Shown: positions 1-8,299 of the stretch, piece after piece | Layout of the letters: each line of letters begins with the position of its first letter | How positions within the stretch are numbered: the stretch's first letter is position 1 | DNA from: Archangiaceae bacterium | Lineage (GTDB): Bacteria; Myxococcota; Myxococcia; Myxococcales; Myxococcaceae | Assembly: GCA_016879935.1 (NCBI GenBank) | Contig: JAACJQ010000080.1 | Span: forward strand, 1-32,297 | Direction of reading: 5' to 3' | Length of the DNA: 32,297 nt | Position numbers and translations under genes: made by a program | Notes under the pieces: model-generated | The model's input: only the letters and a program-made list of their open reading frames with translations | What the model was told of the DNA's origin: nothing | Database searches by the model: none

Positions 1-87
1 AGGGTTGGTCGAGTTTCCCAGCTGCGCGAACGCAGGCGCGGCCACCAGGGCAACCGCTGCTGAGAAGAGGGCGAGGGTGCGATTCAT
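1..87 (-). CDS. Secreted protein, N-terminus only (runs off window)
   Basis: Only the first 29 codons lie in the window. They encode a classic Sec signal peptide: a short basic start (MNRT), a hydrophobic core of Leu/Ala/Val, and an APAFA-Q cleavage site after about residue 21. The ATG is preceded by GGAG eight bases upstream on the minus strand, which fixes the start. The mature part seen is only QLGNSTNP, so no family can be named. The protein is exported and its gene is transcribed away from the small lipoprotein gene that follows on the plus strand. Confidence 0.75.
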   Translation of the reverse strand, partial: MNRTLALFSAAVALVAAPAFAQLGNSTNP

Positions 88-289
88 GTCATCTCCGAGG
101 GGGCTGCGGGTCGAGTCCGGGACGACGCATGTTCAAGCATCGATCCAACGCGTTTCCAGCTTTCGACCGCACGAATTCCGGCAGGTTGGGAGCACGACGC
201 CACCTGGCACTGCCTGCAGTGGGGCCCGCGCTCTACACCGTGATCGGGGTCATCGCTCCACAGCACGAGCGACTTGCTATGAAGCCGCC

Positions 290-634
290 ATGCTTCGACT
301 TCTGGTGACACTGTCGGTGGTGGTGGGTCTCTTCTCGTCGTGTGGAACGCCGTGCTCGCGGGTCGCTGCGGCAGAGTCGAACGCCGACGACAAGGGCAAG
401 CCGTGCAACTCGAGCCGCAACGCGTGGAGCACCTCGAAGGTGCAGAGCTGCGAATCGAACCTGCCGAACTGCAGCGAGAACGACAAGAAGCAGATCGAGC
501 TCTACGCGAACTGCCTCAACGCGCTGCCCGTGTGCGCCGAAGGCCAGAGCACCTCGTGGGGTGTCTCTCGCGCGGCCTGTGCCTTCGAGAACGTGGCGTT
601 CAAGCTCAGCGCGAAGTGCGCGTCGGGCTTCTGA
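290..634 (+). CDS. Small Cys-rich lipoprotein or secreted protein
   Basis: The product is 114 residues. Residues 1-17 form a hydrophobic export signal ending in LFSSC, so Cys18 could be lipidated, although Phe at -3 makes the lipobox imperfect. The mature part carries eight more cysteines (22, 39, 54, 61, 75, 82, 97, 110), suggesting disulfides in an oxidising compartment. The open frame reaches back to position 5, but the upstream part is Arg-rich and unlike a protein, and the hydrophobic stretch directly follows the ATG at 290. There is no clear Shine-Dalgarno; TATGAA lies 6 nt before the ATG, so the mRNA may be leaderless. Function is unknown. Its paired-Cys helical look resembles the small protein at 3421. 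Confidence 0.65.
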   Translation: MLRLLVTLSVVVGLFSSCGTPCSRVAAAESNADDKGKPCNSSRNAWSTSKVQSCESNLPNCSENDKKQIELYANCLNALPVCAEGQSTSWGVSRAACAFENVAFKLSAKCASGF

Positions 635-714
635 GTCGCAGCACTCGCACCGACATTCGGGGAGCGCGATTCTTGGTGTCCCCGTGAGCGCGGCGTGTAG
701 GGTGCCGCCCGCTC

Positions 715-3360
715 ATGAATGACCAGTCAGCCTTCATCACCCGCGCGACCACTGCCTACGCCCGCCTCATCACCAAGCACCCGGCCCGCGTGCTCACCGT
801 GCTGCTCGTGCTCGGTGTCATCAGCGGCTACCTGACCTCGACGCTCACCATCGAGTCGGACCAGCTCTCGCTCATCTCGCAAGACCTGCCCGAGGTGAAG
901 GCGGTTCGCCGCGTCGTCGACATGGTCGGTGGCGCCGGCTACCTGCAGCTCGCCCTTCGCGCCGACGACGTGCCGACGCTCAAGAAGCTGTCCGACGAGA
1001 TGTACACGAAGCTGCTCGCCGCGAAGCAGCCCGACGGCACGCCGTGGGTTCGCTTCATCACCTACAAGGTGCCGGTCGATTTCATTCAAGAGAACATGGT
1101 GCTGTTCATTCGCACCGAAGATCTCGCCGAGGGCAAGAAGCGCATCAACGCGTACATCAAAGATCAGCTGCGCCGGAACAACCCGTTCTTCATCGAGATC
1201 AAGAAGACCGAGCCGGTGAAGCTCGAGATGGACGACCTCGTGCAGAAGTACTCTTCGGTCGGCAAGAAGAGCATTCGCGACGACTACTACATCAGCGACG
1301 ACAAGAAGATGCTGATGATGCTCATCAAACCGATGTGGAACTCGACGGATCTGCAGAAGACCGAAAAGTTCGTCGAGTACCTCACGGGCCGGAAGTACAG
1401 CGCGATTCCTCCGCCGAAGCAGAAGACCGATGGCTTCCTCGGAGACATCGCCAGGGGCCAGGGCGTCGAGCTCGTCGAAGACTACGAGACGATGGGTGAC
1501 GCGAAGACCGTCTATTTTGGCTTTGCCGGCTCGTACAAGACTGGCCTCGACGACAGCTATGCCATTCAGCAGTCACTCGACGAAGTGACGCTGCTCTCGC
1601 TCGTCAGCATTGCCATCGTCACCATGCTGTTCTTCCGCAAGTGGTTCCCGACGGTGCTCGTGCTCTCGGGCACCATTCTCGGCACCATCTACTCGATGGG
1701 GTTCGCCAAGCTCGCGCTCGGTGAGCTGAACATGGTCACGTCGATCATCGCGGCCATCATTCTCGGCTTCGGTATCGACTTCGGCCTGCACTTCACCTTC
1801 CGCACGCGCATCGAGCTCGGCATGGGCAAGACGTACGAGCAGGCCATCTTCGACGCGTTGATCAACGCAGGGCGCCCGGCGCTCGTGGCTGCCGTGGTCA
1901 CCGCGGGCAGCTTCTTCGTGCTGCTCGTCTCCGAGTTCCGCGGCTTCTCTCAGTTCGGTCTGCTCTCTGGCGTGGCGACGTTCTTCACGGGCTTCTGCCT
2001 GTTCGCGTGGTGCCCCTCGATTCTGATGCTGCTGGGCCGCAAGAACCCCACCTGGCCAGAGAAGCTCATCGGCAAGATGACGCCGCCGAGCGACGCGATG
2101 ATGACGGGCGCGACGCGCATTCCCGCGCCGAAGCTGACGCTGGCCATCATGACGCTCGTCGTGCTGGGCGTGAGCGCGTTCGCGATTCCGTGGACCGACG
2201 AGGTGCCGCCGAACGACCACAAGCTGACGATTCTCGAGCGACTCAAGTACGGCATGAGCTTCAACTACAACACGCGCGCGCTCGTGCCTCCGAACCAGCC
2301 GGCCATTCGCCTGCAAGACGAGATCAGCGCGCGCTTCAAGATCAGCTCCGACCCCATCGCGGTGCCGACGCAGACCATCGAAGAGGCGAAGGACATCTGG
2401 CTGGCGATGACGAAGAACCCGCAGACCGAGTTCAACGTCGACCGCGAGAAGTTCCCCACGGTCGATCAGGTCGTGAGCATCTACAGCTTCGTGCCGCCTC
2501 CCGAGACGGCCGCGGCGAACGCGAAGATTCTCGAAGAGTGGCGCGAAGAGCTCAAAGAGGTCGACCCGAAGTCACTGCCGCCCGAGATGCAGGACAAGGC
2601 CGCGTTCTTCATGCGCGTGCTCGAGAAGAAGCCGTTCGGCGTCGACGGGGTGCCCGCCATCTACGCGTCGAACTTCGACAGCCTGCCGCAGACGAAGCCC
2701 GAGAACCGCGGCGTGCTCACGTTCGTGTACCCGAAGATCGATCTCTGGGACGGCAAGAACCTGATCAAGTTCGCCAACCAGACGAGCGTCATCAAGGGCG
2801 TCAGCGGCAAGGAGTACCGCGGCGCCGGCCTCGCGATTCTCTACGCGAAGCTCGCCGAGATCGTTCTGAAGGACGGGAAGATCACCGTCATTCTCGCGGC
2901 CATCTGGATTCTGATGATGCACTACCTCGACTTCCGCTCGGTGAAGCTGGCGGCGGCGTCGGTGATTCCGCTGGGTGTCGGTCTGGTGATGATGCTCGGC
3001 GTGATGAACCTCATCGGTGAGCGGCTCAACTTCATGAACCTGGTGATGATGCCGATTCTGCTCGGCTTCGGCGTGAGCCACGGCTTGTACCTGCTGCACC
3101 GGTTCCTCGAAGGCACGCCGCCGCTCGTGGCCCTGCGCAGCGTCGGCTCGGCGGTCGCCGCCTCCACCCTCACCACGGTGGCCGGCTTCGCGGCCCTCAT
3201 CTTCGCGCAGCACTACGGCCTGCAGAGCATCGGCATCGTCGCGTGCATCGGTCTGGGCACGACCCTGCTGGTCTCGTTCACGGTGCTCGGCGCGGTGCTG
3301 CAAGTCATCTACGACGGCCAGGGAGTCCAGAAGCTCGAGCAGAAGGCCGAAGCGAAGTAG
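715..3360 (+). CDS. RND/MMPL-family transporter
   Basis: An 881-residue inner-membrane exporter of the RND superfamily (MMPL/HAE3 type). It has the two-fold layout of the family: TM1 at about 27-45, a large periplasmic loop to about 288, then a five-helix bundle to about 445. The second half repeats this, with TM7 near 475-493, a second loop, and five helices from about 720 to 865. The first bundle holds GFGIDFGLHF (351-360), the conserved Asp-containing helix that relays protons. The matching place in the second half reads GFGVSHGLYL, so the acidic residue is missing. Members of this family export lipids, hopanoids or other hydrophobic compounds; the substrate here cannot be told. No membrane-fusion or outer-membrane partner adjoins it. 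TAGGGT lies 11 nt before the ATG and no Shine-Dalgarno is seen. Confidence 0.9.
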   Translation: MNDQSAFITRATTAYARLITKHPARVLTVLLVLGVISGYLTSTLTIESDQLSLISQDLPEVKAVRRVVDMVGGAGYLQLALRADDVPTLKKLSDEMYTKLLAAKQPDGTPWVRFITYKVPVDFIQENMVLFIRTEDLAEGKKRINAYIKDQLRRNNPFFIEIKKTEPVKLEMDDLVQKYSSVGKKSIRDDYYISDDKKMLMMLIKPMWNSTDLQKTEKFVEYLTGRKYSAIPPPKQKTDGFLGDIARGQGVELVEDYETMGDAKTVYFGFAGSYKTGLDDSYAIQQSLDEVTLLSLVSIAIVTMLFFRKWFPTVLVLSGTILGTIYSMGFAKLALGELNMVTSIIAAIILGFGIDFGLHFTFRTRIELGMGKTYEQAIFDALINAGRPALVAAVVTAGSFFVLLVSEFRGFSQFGLLSGVATFFTGFCLFAWCPSILMLLGRKNPTWPEKLIGKMTPPSDAMMTGATRIPAPKLTLAIMTLVVLGVSAFAIPWTDEVPPNDHKLTILERLKYGMSFNYNTRALVPPNQPAIRLQDEISARFKISSDPIAVPTQTIEEAKDIWLAMTKNPQTEFNVDREKFPTVDQVVSIYSFVPPPETAAANAKILEEWREELKEVDPKSLPPEMQDKAAFFMRVLEKKPFGVDGVPAIYASNFDSLPQTKPENRGVLTFVYPKIDLWDGKNLIKFANQTSVIKGVSGKEYRGAGLAILYAKLAEIVLKDGKITVILAAIWILMMHYLDFRSVKLAAASVIPLGVGLVMMLGVMNLIGERLNFMNLVMMPILLGFGVSHGLYLLHRFLEGTPPLVALRSVGSAVAASTLTTVAGFAALIFAQHYGLQSIGIVACIGLGTTLLVSFTVLGAVLQVIYDGQGVQKLEQKAEAK

Positions 3361-3379
3361 CGCAAAACGCCTGCGTGCG

Positions 3380-3418
3380 GCGGCGTCTCTCCAGGTGAAC
3401 CCTCACCTGGAGCGCCGC
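3380..3418 (+). promoter_or_regulatory. Hairpin enclosing the ribosome binding site of the 3421 gene
   Basis: A 9-bp perfect stem (CTCCAGGTG at 3389-3397 with CACCTGGAG at 3404-3412) closes a 6-nt loop. A second 6-bp stem (GCGGCG at 3380-3385 with CGCCGC at 3413-3418) extends it below a 3-nt bulge. The only Shine-Dalgarno of the downstream gene, GGAG at 3409-3412, lies inside the stem, and its ATG starts 2 nt after the hairpin. There is no T-run, so it is not a usual terminator. It could block translation, but no regulatory role is shown by sequence alone. Confidence 0.5.
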
Positions 3419-3420
3419 AC

Positions 3421-3678
3421 ATGAAACGCCTCACCCTCGCCGCCGTCGTCGCCTTCGCCCTGCCCTCGTTCGCCGCCTCGCCTGCGGTCTGCGACAAGTT
3501 CGTCAAAGCCTTCGAGAAGGCCGGCAAGGCCGTGGGCAAAGCGCCCGACGCCGAAGGCCTGTCGTTCTGGAAGGGTGCCTGCCTGAAGGACAAAGAGACC
3601 GACGCGAACATCACGAAGCAGACGAAGTGCCTCGACGGCGTGAAGGCCGCCGCCGACCTGAACGCCTGCTTCAAGTGA
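3421..3678 (+). CDS. Small secreted protein with four cysteines
   Basis: The product is 85 residues with a clean Sec signal peptide (MKRLTLAAVVAFALPSFAAS, cleavage near residue 19). The mature chain of about 66 residues is Lys/Asp/Ala-rich, likely helical, and has four cysteines (24, 54, 70, 83) that could form two disulfides linking helices. GGAG sits 8 nt before the ATG but inside a strong hairpin. No family is recognised. The gene stands alone: the transporter ends 60 nt upstream and the DUF4395 gene begins 133 nt downstream. Confidence 0.7.
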   Translation: MKRLTLAAVVAFALPSFAASPAVCDKFVKAFEKAGKAVGKAPDAEGLSFWKGACLKDKETDANITKQTKCLDGVKAAADLNACFK

Positions 3679-3811
3679 CGGCAGCTCCGCCCAGACGGAC
3701 GGTCAGCAGGCTCGCTTCCCTGCGGGCCGGGGCATCATCCGTCCGAACAGTTGCGATTCCGCCACAGCGGATGCTATCTGTCATGTCGGAATCTCATCCG
3801 TCGAGGCAGAC

Positions 3812-4522
3812 ATGGCAAACGCAGGCGCACTTCCCTTCCAGCGCATCGACAACCAGGACTTGAGCGTCGTCGACGCGCGGGCTCCGCGGTTCAACCAGAC
3901 CGTCGTCGCGCTGGGAGCGACCGTCGCCGTGCTCACGGGCGCGTGGCCGATTCTGACGGTGCTGGGCGTGCAGCTCGCGGTGTCGGTGCTCTTCGGCCGC
4001 AAGTACTGCCTGCCGTGCGTCTTCTACTTCGAGGTCGTGCAGCCGCGCTTCGGAGCAGGCCCACTGGAGGACTCACGTGCTCCGCGGTTCGCGAACATCA
4101 TCGGCGCCATCGTGCTGCTCTCGGCGACGCTCGCGTACGTGGCCGGCTTCACGACGGTGGGTCTGGCGCTTGGGGCGATGGTGGCAGTGCTCGCCACGTT
4201 GGCGGCGACGACGGGGCTCTGCGTCGGCTGCGAGCTGTACCGAATCATCGCGAAGCTGCGCGGTGTGCGGGGTGGAGCCATCGAGCAGGTCGACTTCGAC
4301 GCCCTCGGTGGGCAGCCGAAGGCGGGCACGGTGGTGCTCTTCACGCACCCGCTGTGCAGCGACTGTCAGACGCTGTCGCGCGAGCTCGACGAGCGCGGCA
4401 CGCCGGTCGTGAAGGTCGACGTGAAGCAGCGCCGTGACCTCGCGAAGAAGTATGGCGTGTCGGTCGTTCCCCTCGCGGTGACGGTCGATGCTTCGGGTCG
4501 GGTCACCGGCCGCGTTCGCTGA
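3812..4522 (+). CDS. DUF4395 membrane protein fused to a thioredoxin-like domain
   Basis: The 236-residue product joins two modules. Residues about 18-150 match the DUF4395 pattern: an N-terminal D-x-R-x-x-RFNQ-like segment, four membrane helices (about 30-45, 47-62, 96-113, 115-135), a CLPC pair at 66-69 and a CVGC pair at 137-140. Residues about 160-236 form a short thioredoxin/glutaredoxin-like domain with a CSDC redox pair (182-185) at the start of a helix and the expected cis-proline in VVP (218-220). The protein therefore carries three CxxC pairs. This suggests thiol-disulfide exchange across or at the membrane, but that is inferred. GAGG lies 6 nt before the ATG. Low similarity in the last 30 residues leaves the thioredoxin fold likely rather than certain. 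Confidence 0.8.
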   Translation: MANAGALPFQRIDNQDLSVVDARAPRFNQTVVALGATVAVLTGAWPILTVLGVQLAVSVLFGRKYCLPCVFYFEVVQPRFGAGPLEDSRAPRFANIIGAIVLLSATLAYVAGFTTVGLALGAMVAVLATLAATTGLCVGCELYRIIAKLRGVRGGAIEQVDFDALGGQPKAGTVVLFTHPLCSDCQTLSRELDERGTPVVKVDVKQRRDLAKKYGVSVVPLAVTVDASGRVTGRVR

Positions 4523-4573
4523 GGAGAGCCGTCGAGCCGAAGCACCGACTGATTCGGTCTAAGACGCGAGCTG

Positions 4574-5035
4574 ATGACCTCGCCCATCGAGCTCTACTGC
4601 GACGGCTCGGGCGAGGAGCGCGTCGAGCGCCCAGGAGGCTGGGCCTTCGTCATCGTGCGTGACGGTGAGGTGCTGCATGAAGGTCACGGCTTCGAAGAAG
4701 CGACCACCAGCCTGATCATGGAGCTCGAAGCGGCGCGCGCCGGCCTCGAAGCCATCATCGAGCACGGGCTCGTTGGTGAGGTCACGGTGATCAGCGACTG
4801 CCGAATCGCCCTCGAGGTCGCGGCTGGCACGTTCAGGCCGAAGCCCACGAGGTACCACGCGCTCTGCGATGCCCTCCGAGCGGCGGCTGTGCGCGCCAAC
4901 GCGAAGACGAGGTGGATTCGCGGACACGTGGGACATCGGCTGAACGAGCTCGTCGATGCGCGCGCACACGAAGCGAAGCTCCAAGGTGTCGCGAGACGGG
5001 CTGCGCGAAAGTCTCGACGACGGGCACCGCGCTGA
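4574..5035 (+). CDS. rnhA: Ribonuclease H (RNase HI family)
   Basis: The 153-residue product has the RNase H fold with its acidic metal-binding residues in order: Asp10 in YCDGSG, Glu50 in MELEAAR, Asp75 in ISDCRIA and Asp128 in ELVDARAHEA. PGGWAFVIV (20-28) is the usual second strand. The enzyme cuts the RNA strand of RNA-DNA hybrids. The tail from about 138 is very basic (RRAARKSRRR), a plausible nucleic-acid-binding extension. There is no Shine-Dalgarno; TAAGAC lies 8 nt before the ATG. It follows the DUF4395 gene by 51 nt on the same strand. It could be a second RNase H of the cell rather than the housekeeping copy, so the symbol is by family only. Confidence 0.85.
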   Translation: MTSPIELYCDGSGEERVERPGGWAFVIVRDGEVLHEGHGFEEATTSLIMELEAARAGLEAIIEHGLVGEVTVISDCRIALEVAAGTFRPKPTRYHALCDALRAAAVRANAKTRWIRGHVGHRLNELVDARAHEAKLQGVARRAARKSRRRAPR

Positions 5036-5191
5036 CTCCCTCGACACAACGTTCGCAACCACCCGCCGAGGACGCCGAGGACGCGGAGGTCACCGACCCT
5101 CCGCAGCTACGCCCGAACACTCCGAGCCGACCTCACTCGCACGACGCGACGAGACCCACCACCGACGTGCGAGTCGGGATCGCGTGACTGA

Positions 5192-5674
5192 TCAGTTGAC
5201 CGGGCGTGGCTCCGAGACCTGCCGCACCGTGATGGCCTTGAGCTCACCAGCCGCCGGCACGACCTCGGCCTCGACGACGTACCCGACCGAGTACGTCTCT
5301 TTGCCGTTGCTGATCACCGCCGCGGCGGGGTCATCAGGCTGAGCGACCGCGGTGTAGATGACCTTGCCGTCGACCAGCTCGAGCTTCGCCGCCGCGCGCG
5401 CGTTCACATCGAACTTCGAGGGCTGCAGCTCGTTCGCGGTCGTCGCCTTGGGCTGCGTCAGCGCCCGCACGAGTCCGCGCACCGTCATGCCCTTCTGCTC
5501 GATGTACCGCTCGAACACGGTCATGCGGAACCGCTCCTTCGCCGCCTCAGCCGCTGCCGCAGACCGGGCTTCGACCGACACGTCGAGGGTCTGAACGCGT
5601 GCCTTCTTCGGCTCCTCACGGGTGCAGCCAACGACGAGCACGAGGGCAACGGTGAGGGCAGAAACTCGAATCAT
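5192..5674 (-). CDS. Small lipoprotein of unknown function
   Basis: The 160-residue product starts MIRVSALTVALVLVVGC, a signal peptide with a proper lipobox (VVGC), so Cys17 should be lipidated. The mature part begins with a charged stretch, has an Ala/Glu/Arg-rich helix (about residues 30-50), and ends with a region likely to be beta-rich (about 90-160). A TTG 60 nt further upstream is open in frame, but it would bury the signal peptide, so ATG at 5674 was chosen. No family is recognised. A divergent region of about 210 bp separates it from the small plus-strand gene at 5888. Confidence 0.7.
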   Translation of the reverse strand: MIRVSALTVALVLVVGCTREEPKKARVQTLDVSVEARSAAAAEAAKERFRMTVFERYIEQKGMTVRGLVRALTQPKATTANELQPSKFDVNARAAAKLELVDGKVIYTAVAQPDDPAAAVISNGKETYSVGYVVEAEVVPAAGELKAITVRQVSEPRPVN

Positions 5675-5887
5675 GGCGGCCGCCCGAAGCACGAGCAGTG
5701 CCACTCGATTCTGTCGTCGATTCAAGCACTTCAACTTCGAGTCCTGTCGCGGGTTCGGTCACCTGGTGTCAGGCCGCCCTGACCTGTCGCACATTTGTGT
5801 AAACCTTCGATCTCTTTGGCTTGAGGTTGATCAGGCAGATGGCCTTCAGCGCCAGCGGTACGAAGCGGCGCTACACTCCCGACCGCG

Positions 5888-6088
5888 ATGGCAGCCTACC
5901 GAGAAGACCGACGAGCGACCGCCGTTCCGCGGCTGACCGCCATCACCAAGAACGAGGCGACGGAGGGCACCGACGTCGACCGCCAGCGCACCTACGAGCG
6001 AGCGCGCGAAGAGATCGCCGACGACCTGCGCCGTCAGAAGGAAGGCACGAAGAAGAAGTCGTTCGCCGACCTCGTGAAGAAGAAGTGA
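5888..6088 (+). CDS. Small basic protein, unknown
   Basis: The 66-residue product is highly charged and probably helical, ending KKKSFADLVKKK. Codons end in G or C almost throughout, as in neighbouring real genes, and the frame stops 1 nt before the stop codon of the convergent glycosylase gene. TACACT lies 10 nt before the ATG with no Shine-Dalgarno, so the start is tentative. A second open frame (5821-6120) overlaps it but is rich in Arg/His and looks like a shadow. No function can be given. Confidence 0.5.
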   Translation: MAAYREDRRATAVPRLTAITKNEATEGTDVDRQRTYERAREEIADDLRRQKEGTKKKSFADLVKKK

Positions 6089-6089
6089 C

Positions 6090-6707
6090 TCACCGCACGG
6101 CCGCGCGCAGCACCTCGTGACGTGACAGCAGCTGCAGCGCCTTCGCCAGCAGCGCCTTGCCCGGCTGCACCCGATGCCACGTCGACGCACCCGACGGATG
6201 CGGCAGCGGAATCACGTCGACCTTCACGCCGTGCCACGTCGTCTCGTGCGCGGTGCCGATGACCTCGGCGAGCGGGCCGGTGTGACCGAGCACCTGGGTG
6301 ATGGCGAGCGCTCCGACGGGCAGCACGAGCTTCGGCTTCAGCAGCTGCACCTCGGCCTCGAGCCATGGCCGACACGCGAGCACTTCGCCTTCGTCGGGTT
6401 TGCGGTCGCCTCCGCCGGTCTTCGCCTTGCCGGGAAAACACCGCGCCACGGCCGCGAAGTACACGCGCTCCCGAATGACTGCTTCGTCGACGCCGACGGC
6501 TTCGTGAAACCAACCGAACAACGTCTTGCCCGCCGTCCACGCGAACGGTTTGCCCGCGGGGCCTTCACGAATGCCCGGCGCCTGGCCCAGCAGGAACACC
6601 TTCGAGTCGACGGCCGCGCCGTGCACGACGGGCCGAATCATCTTCGGGCATCGACGACACGCCTCCAGCCGCGCATGGAGCGCGCGCAGTTTCGAGAGCG
6701 TCGTCAC
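6090..6707 (-). CDS. Uracil-DNA glycosylase family protein, [4Fe-4S] type
   Basis: The 205-residue product removes uracil or a related damaged base from DNA, by family. Motif A reads GQAPGIREGPAGKPFAW (41-57) and the catalytic-loop motif reads PHPSG (169-173). Four cysteines (17, 20, 90, 112) are spaced as iron-sulfur cluster ligands of family 4/5 enzymes. The Gln-Ala-Pro-Gly form differs from the usual GE(A/G)PG of family 4, so the exact subfamily is open. I chose the GTG at 6707 because GGGAGG lies 5 nt upstream; a TTG at 6758 is open but has no such site. It converges with the small gene at 5888, stop codons nearly touching. Confidence 0.85.
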   Translation of the reverse strand: MTTLSKLRALHARLEACRRCPKMIRPVVHGAAVDSKVFLLGQAPGIREGPAGKPFAWTAGKTLFGWFHEAVGVDEAVIRERVYFAAVARCFPGKAKTGGGDRKPDEGEVLACRPWLEAEVQLLKPKLVLPVGALAITQVLGHTGPLAEVIGTAHETTWHGVKVDVIPLPHPSGASTWHRVQPGKALLAKALQLLSRHEVLRAAVR

Positions 6708-6849
6708 CGGGCCTCCCGGAAACGCACCATCGAAAGGCGGCCAGAGGCCCGAAGCCAATCGACCTCGGGCCTCCAGCCACGGTCACGCGACGGGGATGGG
6801 ATGACGGCGCGTGACGTGCTCTCCACGACGCTCGACGAAGGCAGCGATT

Positions 6850-8196
6850 TCATCGTCGCTTGAGCGTCGCCGCCGAGAGACCGAGCCGCTTCATCATCAC
6901 GCGCAGCGTTCCGCCCGGGTCCTTCGCGGTGCCGCGGCCGACTTCACCGAGCATGCGTGCCGCTTCTGCCGCCGAACCACCCGCGCGCTTGAGCGCCGCT
7001 TCGACGGCCACCCGCTCGAGCGTTTCAATCTCGGCCTTCAGGTTCATCGAGCCCTCGGCGAGCTTCTGCTCGACGGCCTGCTTCGAGACGATGCCATTCT
7101 CGGAGCCCGCGTCAGGGCGCGACTCCTGCCAGAGCCGCCGCGGCAGGTCTGACGGGAGCAACGACGAGCCGCTGCGTTTGTGCACGAGCGCCGCGAAGAT
7201 GACGTTGCGCAGCTCACGCACGTTGCCCGGCCACGAGTACGCCTTGAGCACCTCGAGCGCTTCGGGCGTCACGTCCTTCACCTGGCCGCGCTTCGCAGCG
7301 ACGGTGTCTTCCCGGTAGTAGCGCTCGATGAGCTGCGTCGTCATCACGGGCAAGTCGTCGAGGCGTTCCCGCAGCGGAGGCAGCTCGATGAGCACGGTGG
7401 CGAGGCGCTCGTAGAAGTCGGCGCCGAACTGGCCCTCGTGAATGAGCGGGCGCAGGTCGCGGTTGGTGGCGGCGATGATGCGGAAGTCGACCGCGCGCCA
7501 CTTCGACTCACCGAACCGCGAGACCACGTGGTCTTCGAGCACGCGCAGCAGCTTCACCTGCAGGGGGAAAGGCGTGTCGTCGACCTCGTCGAGGAAGACG
7601 GTGCCGCCCTCGGCCGCCACCATGAGGCCGTCGTAGTCCTTCACGGCGCCAGAGAACGCGCCCTTCGTGTAGCCGAAGAGTTCGCCCTCCATCAGCTCGT
7701 TGGGAATCGCGGCGCAGGTGATGGGCACGAAGGTGCGGCTCCCGCGAGGCGACCATTGGTGAATGAGCCGCGCGGCGAGCTCCTTGCCGCTGCCGGTCTC
7801 TCCCGTGAGCAAGACGGGCATCGACGTCTGCGCCGCCTGCTTCAGTTGACGAAGCATGCGTTTGGCGGCGGCTGACTCGGCCACGACGTTCGGAGGCGGC
7901 GTGACCGCAATCTCGGGCACCGACAACTCGGCGAGGCGGGCCAACAGGCGGCTCTCCCACTCGCCTTCGAGCGGGAAGACGTCGACGGCGCCACGCTCCA
8001 CCGCCTGCTTCACCTGCGCGGCGTTGGGTGGAGCGGCCGTCAACCAGATGAGCGGCGTCGTCGAGGCAGCGGGCATGGAGCGGCCGTGATGCACGATGGC
8101 CTGCGCGCCACTCTCGGCGAGCTTCCAGCCGGCACGACCGAGGGCATCGACCGTCGCGGGCTTCGGCGCCTCTCCCTTCCACGTCAGAACAGGCAT
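6850..8196 (-). CDS. Sigma-54-dependent activator (AAA+ and Fis-type HTH)
   Basis: The 448-residue product is a bacterial enhancer-binding protein. Residues 1-95 look like a receiver-type fold (ending [12 protein letters not shown]) but show no clear phospho-acceptor Asp pocket. The AAA+ domain (about 104-340) has Walker A GETGSGKE (132-139), Walker [12 protein letters not shown] (197-207) and the sensor-region motif [11 protein letters not shown] (321-331). The sigma-54 contact loop reads GAFSGA (179-184) instead of GAFTGA, a conservative change. The C-terminal Fis-like helix-turn-helix (about 390-440) has extra residues, [11 protein letters not shown], between its last two helices. It should activate RpoN promoters; the signal and targets are unknown. 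The next upstream gene, the hydrolase, ends 103 nt before this start. Confidence 0.88.
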   Translation of the reverse strand: MPVLTWKGEAPKPATVDALGRAGWKLAESGAQAIVHHGRSMPAASTTPLIWLTAAPPNAAQVKQAVERGAVDVFPLEGEWESRLLARLAELSVPEIAVTPPPNVVAESAAAKRMLRQLKQAAQTSMPVLLTGETGSGKELAARLIHQWSPRGSRTFVPITCAAIPNELMEGELFGYTKGAFSGAVKDYDGLMVAAEGGTVFLDEVDDTPFPLQVKLLRVLEDHVVSRFGESKWRAVDFRIIAATNRDLRPLIHEGQFGADFYERLATVLIELPPLRERLDDLPVMTTQLIERYYREDTVAAKRGQVKDVTPEALEVLKAYSWPGNVRELRNVIFAALVHKRSGSSLLPSDLPRRLWQESRPDAGSENGIVSKQAVEQKLAEGSMNLKAEIETLERVAVEAALKRAGGSAAEAARMLGEVGRGTAKDPGGTLRVMMKRLGLSAATLKRR

Positions 8197-8299
8197 GGCC
8201 TGAGTTGAGCACCAGCCTCGATTCGAGTCGCGTTACCAGTTCGACTTCGCCGTCGCGAGTCGGTCGTGATTCAGGAGCCACCGCTCCTCCCCGTTCGGC

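Noticed and set aside
3696-3745. CGGACGG and CCGTCCG inverted arms after the 3421 gene
   Set aside because: Arms of 7 bp are 36 nt apart and no T-run follows; too weak to call a terminator.
5187-5196. Perfect palindrome ACTGATCAGT
   Set aside because: Ten bases over a stop codon with no T-run and no promoter nearby; probably chance.
6708-6758. An extended N-terminus for the uracil-DNA glycosylase from TTG
   Set aside because: The GTG at 6707 has a strong GGGAGG site, while the TTG has none and the extra residues are not family-like.
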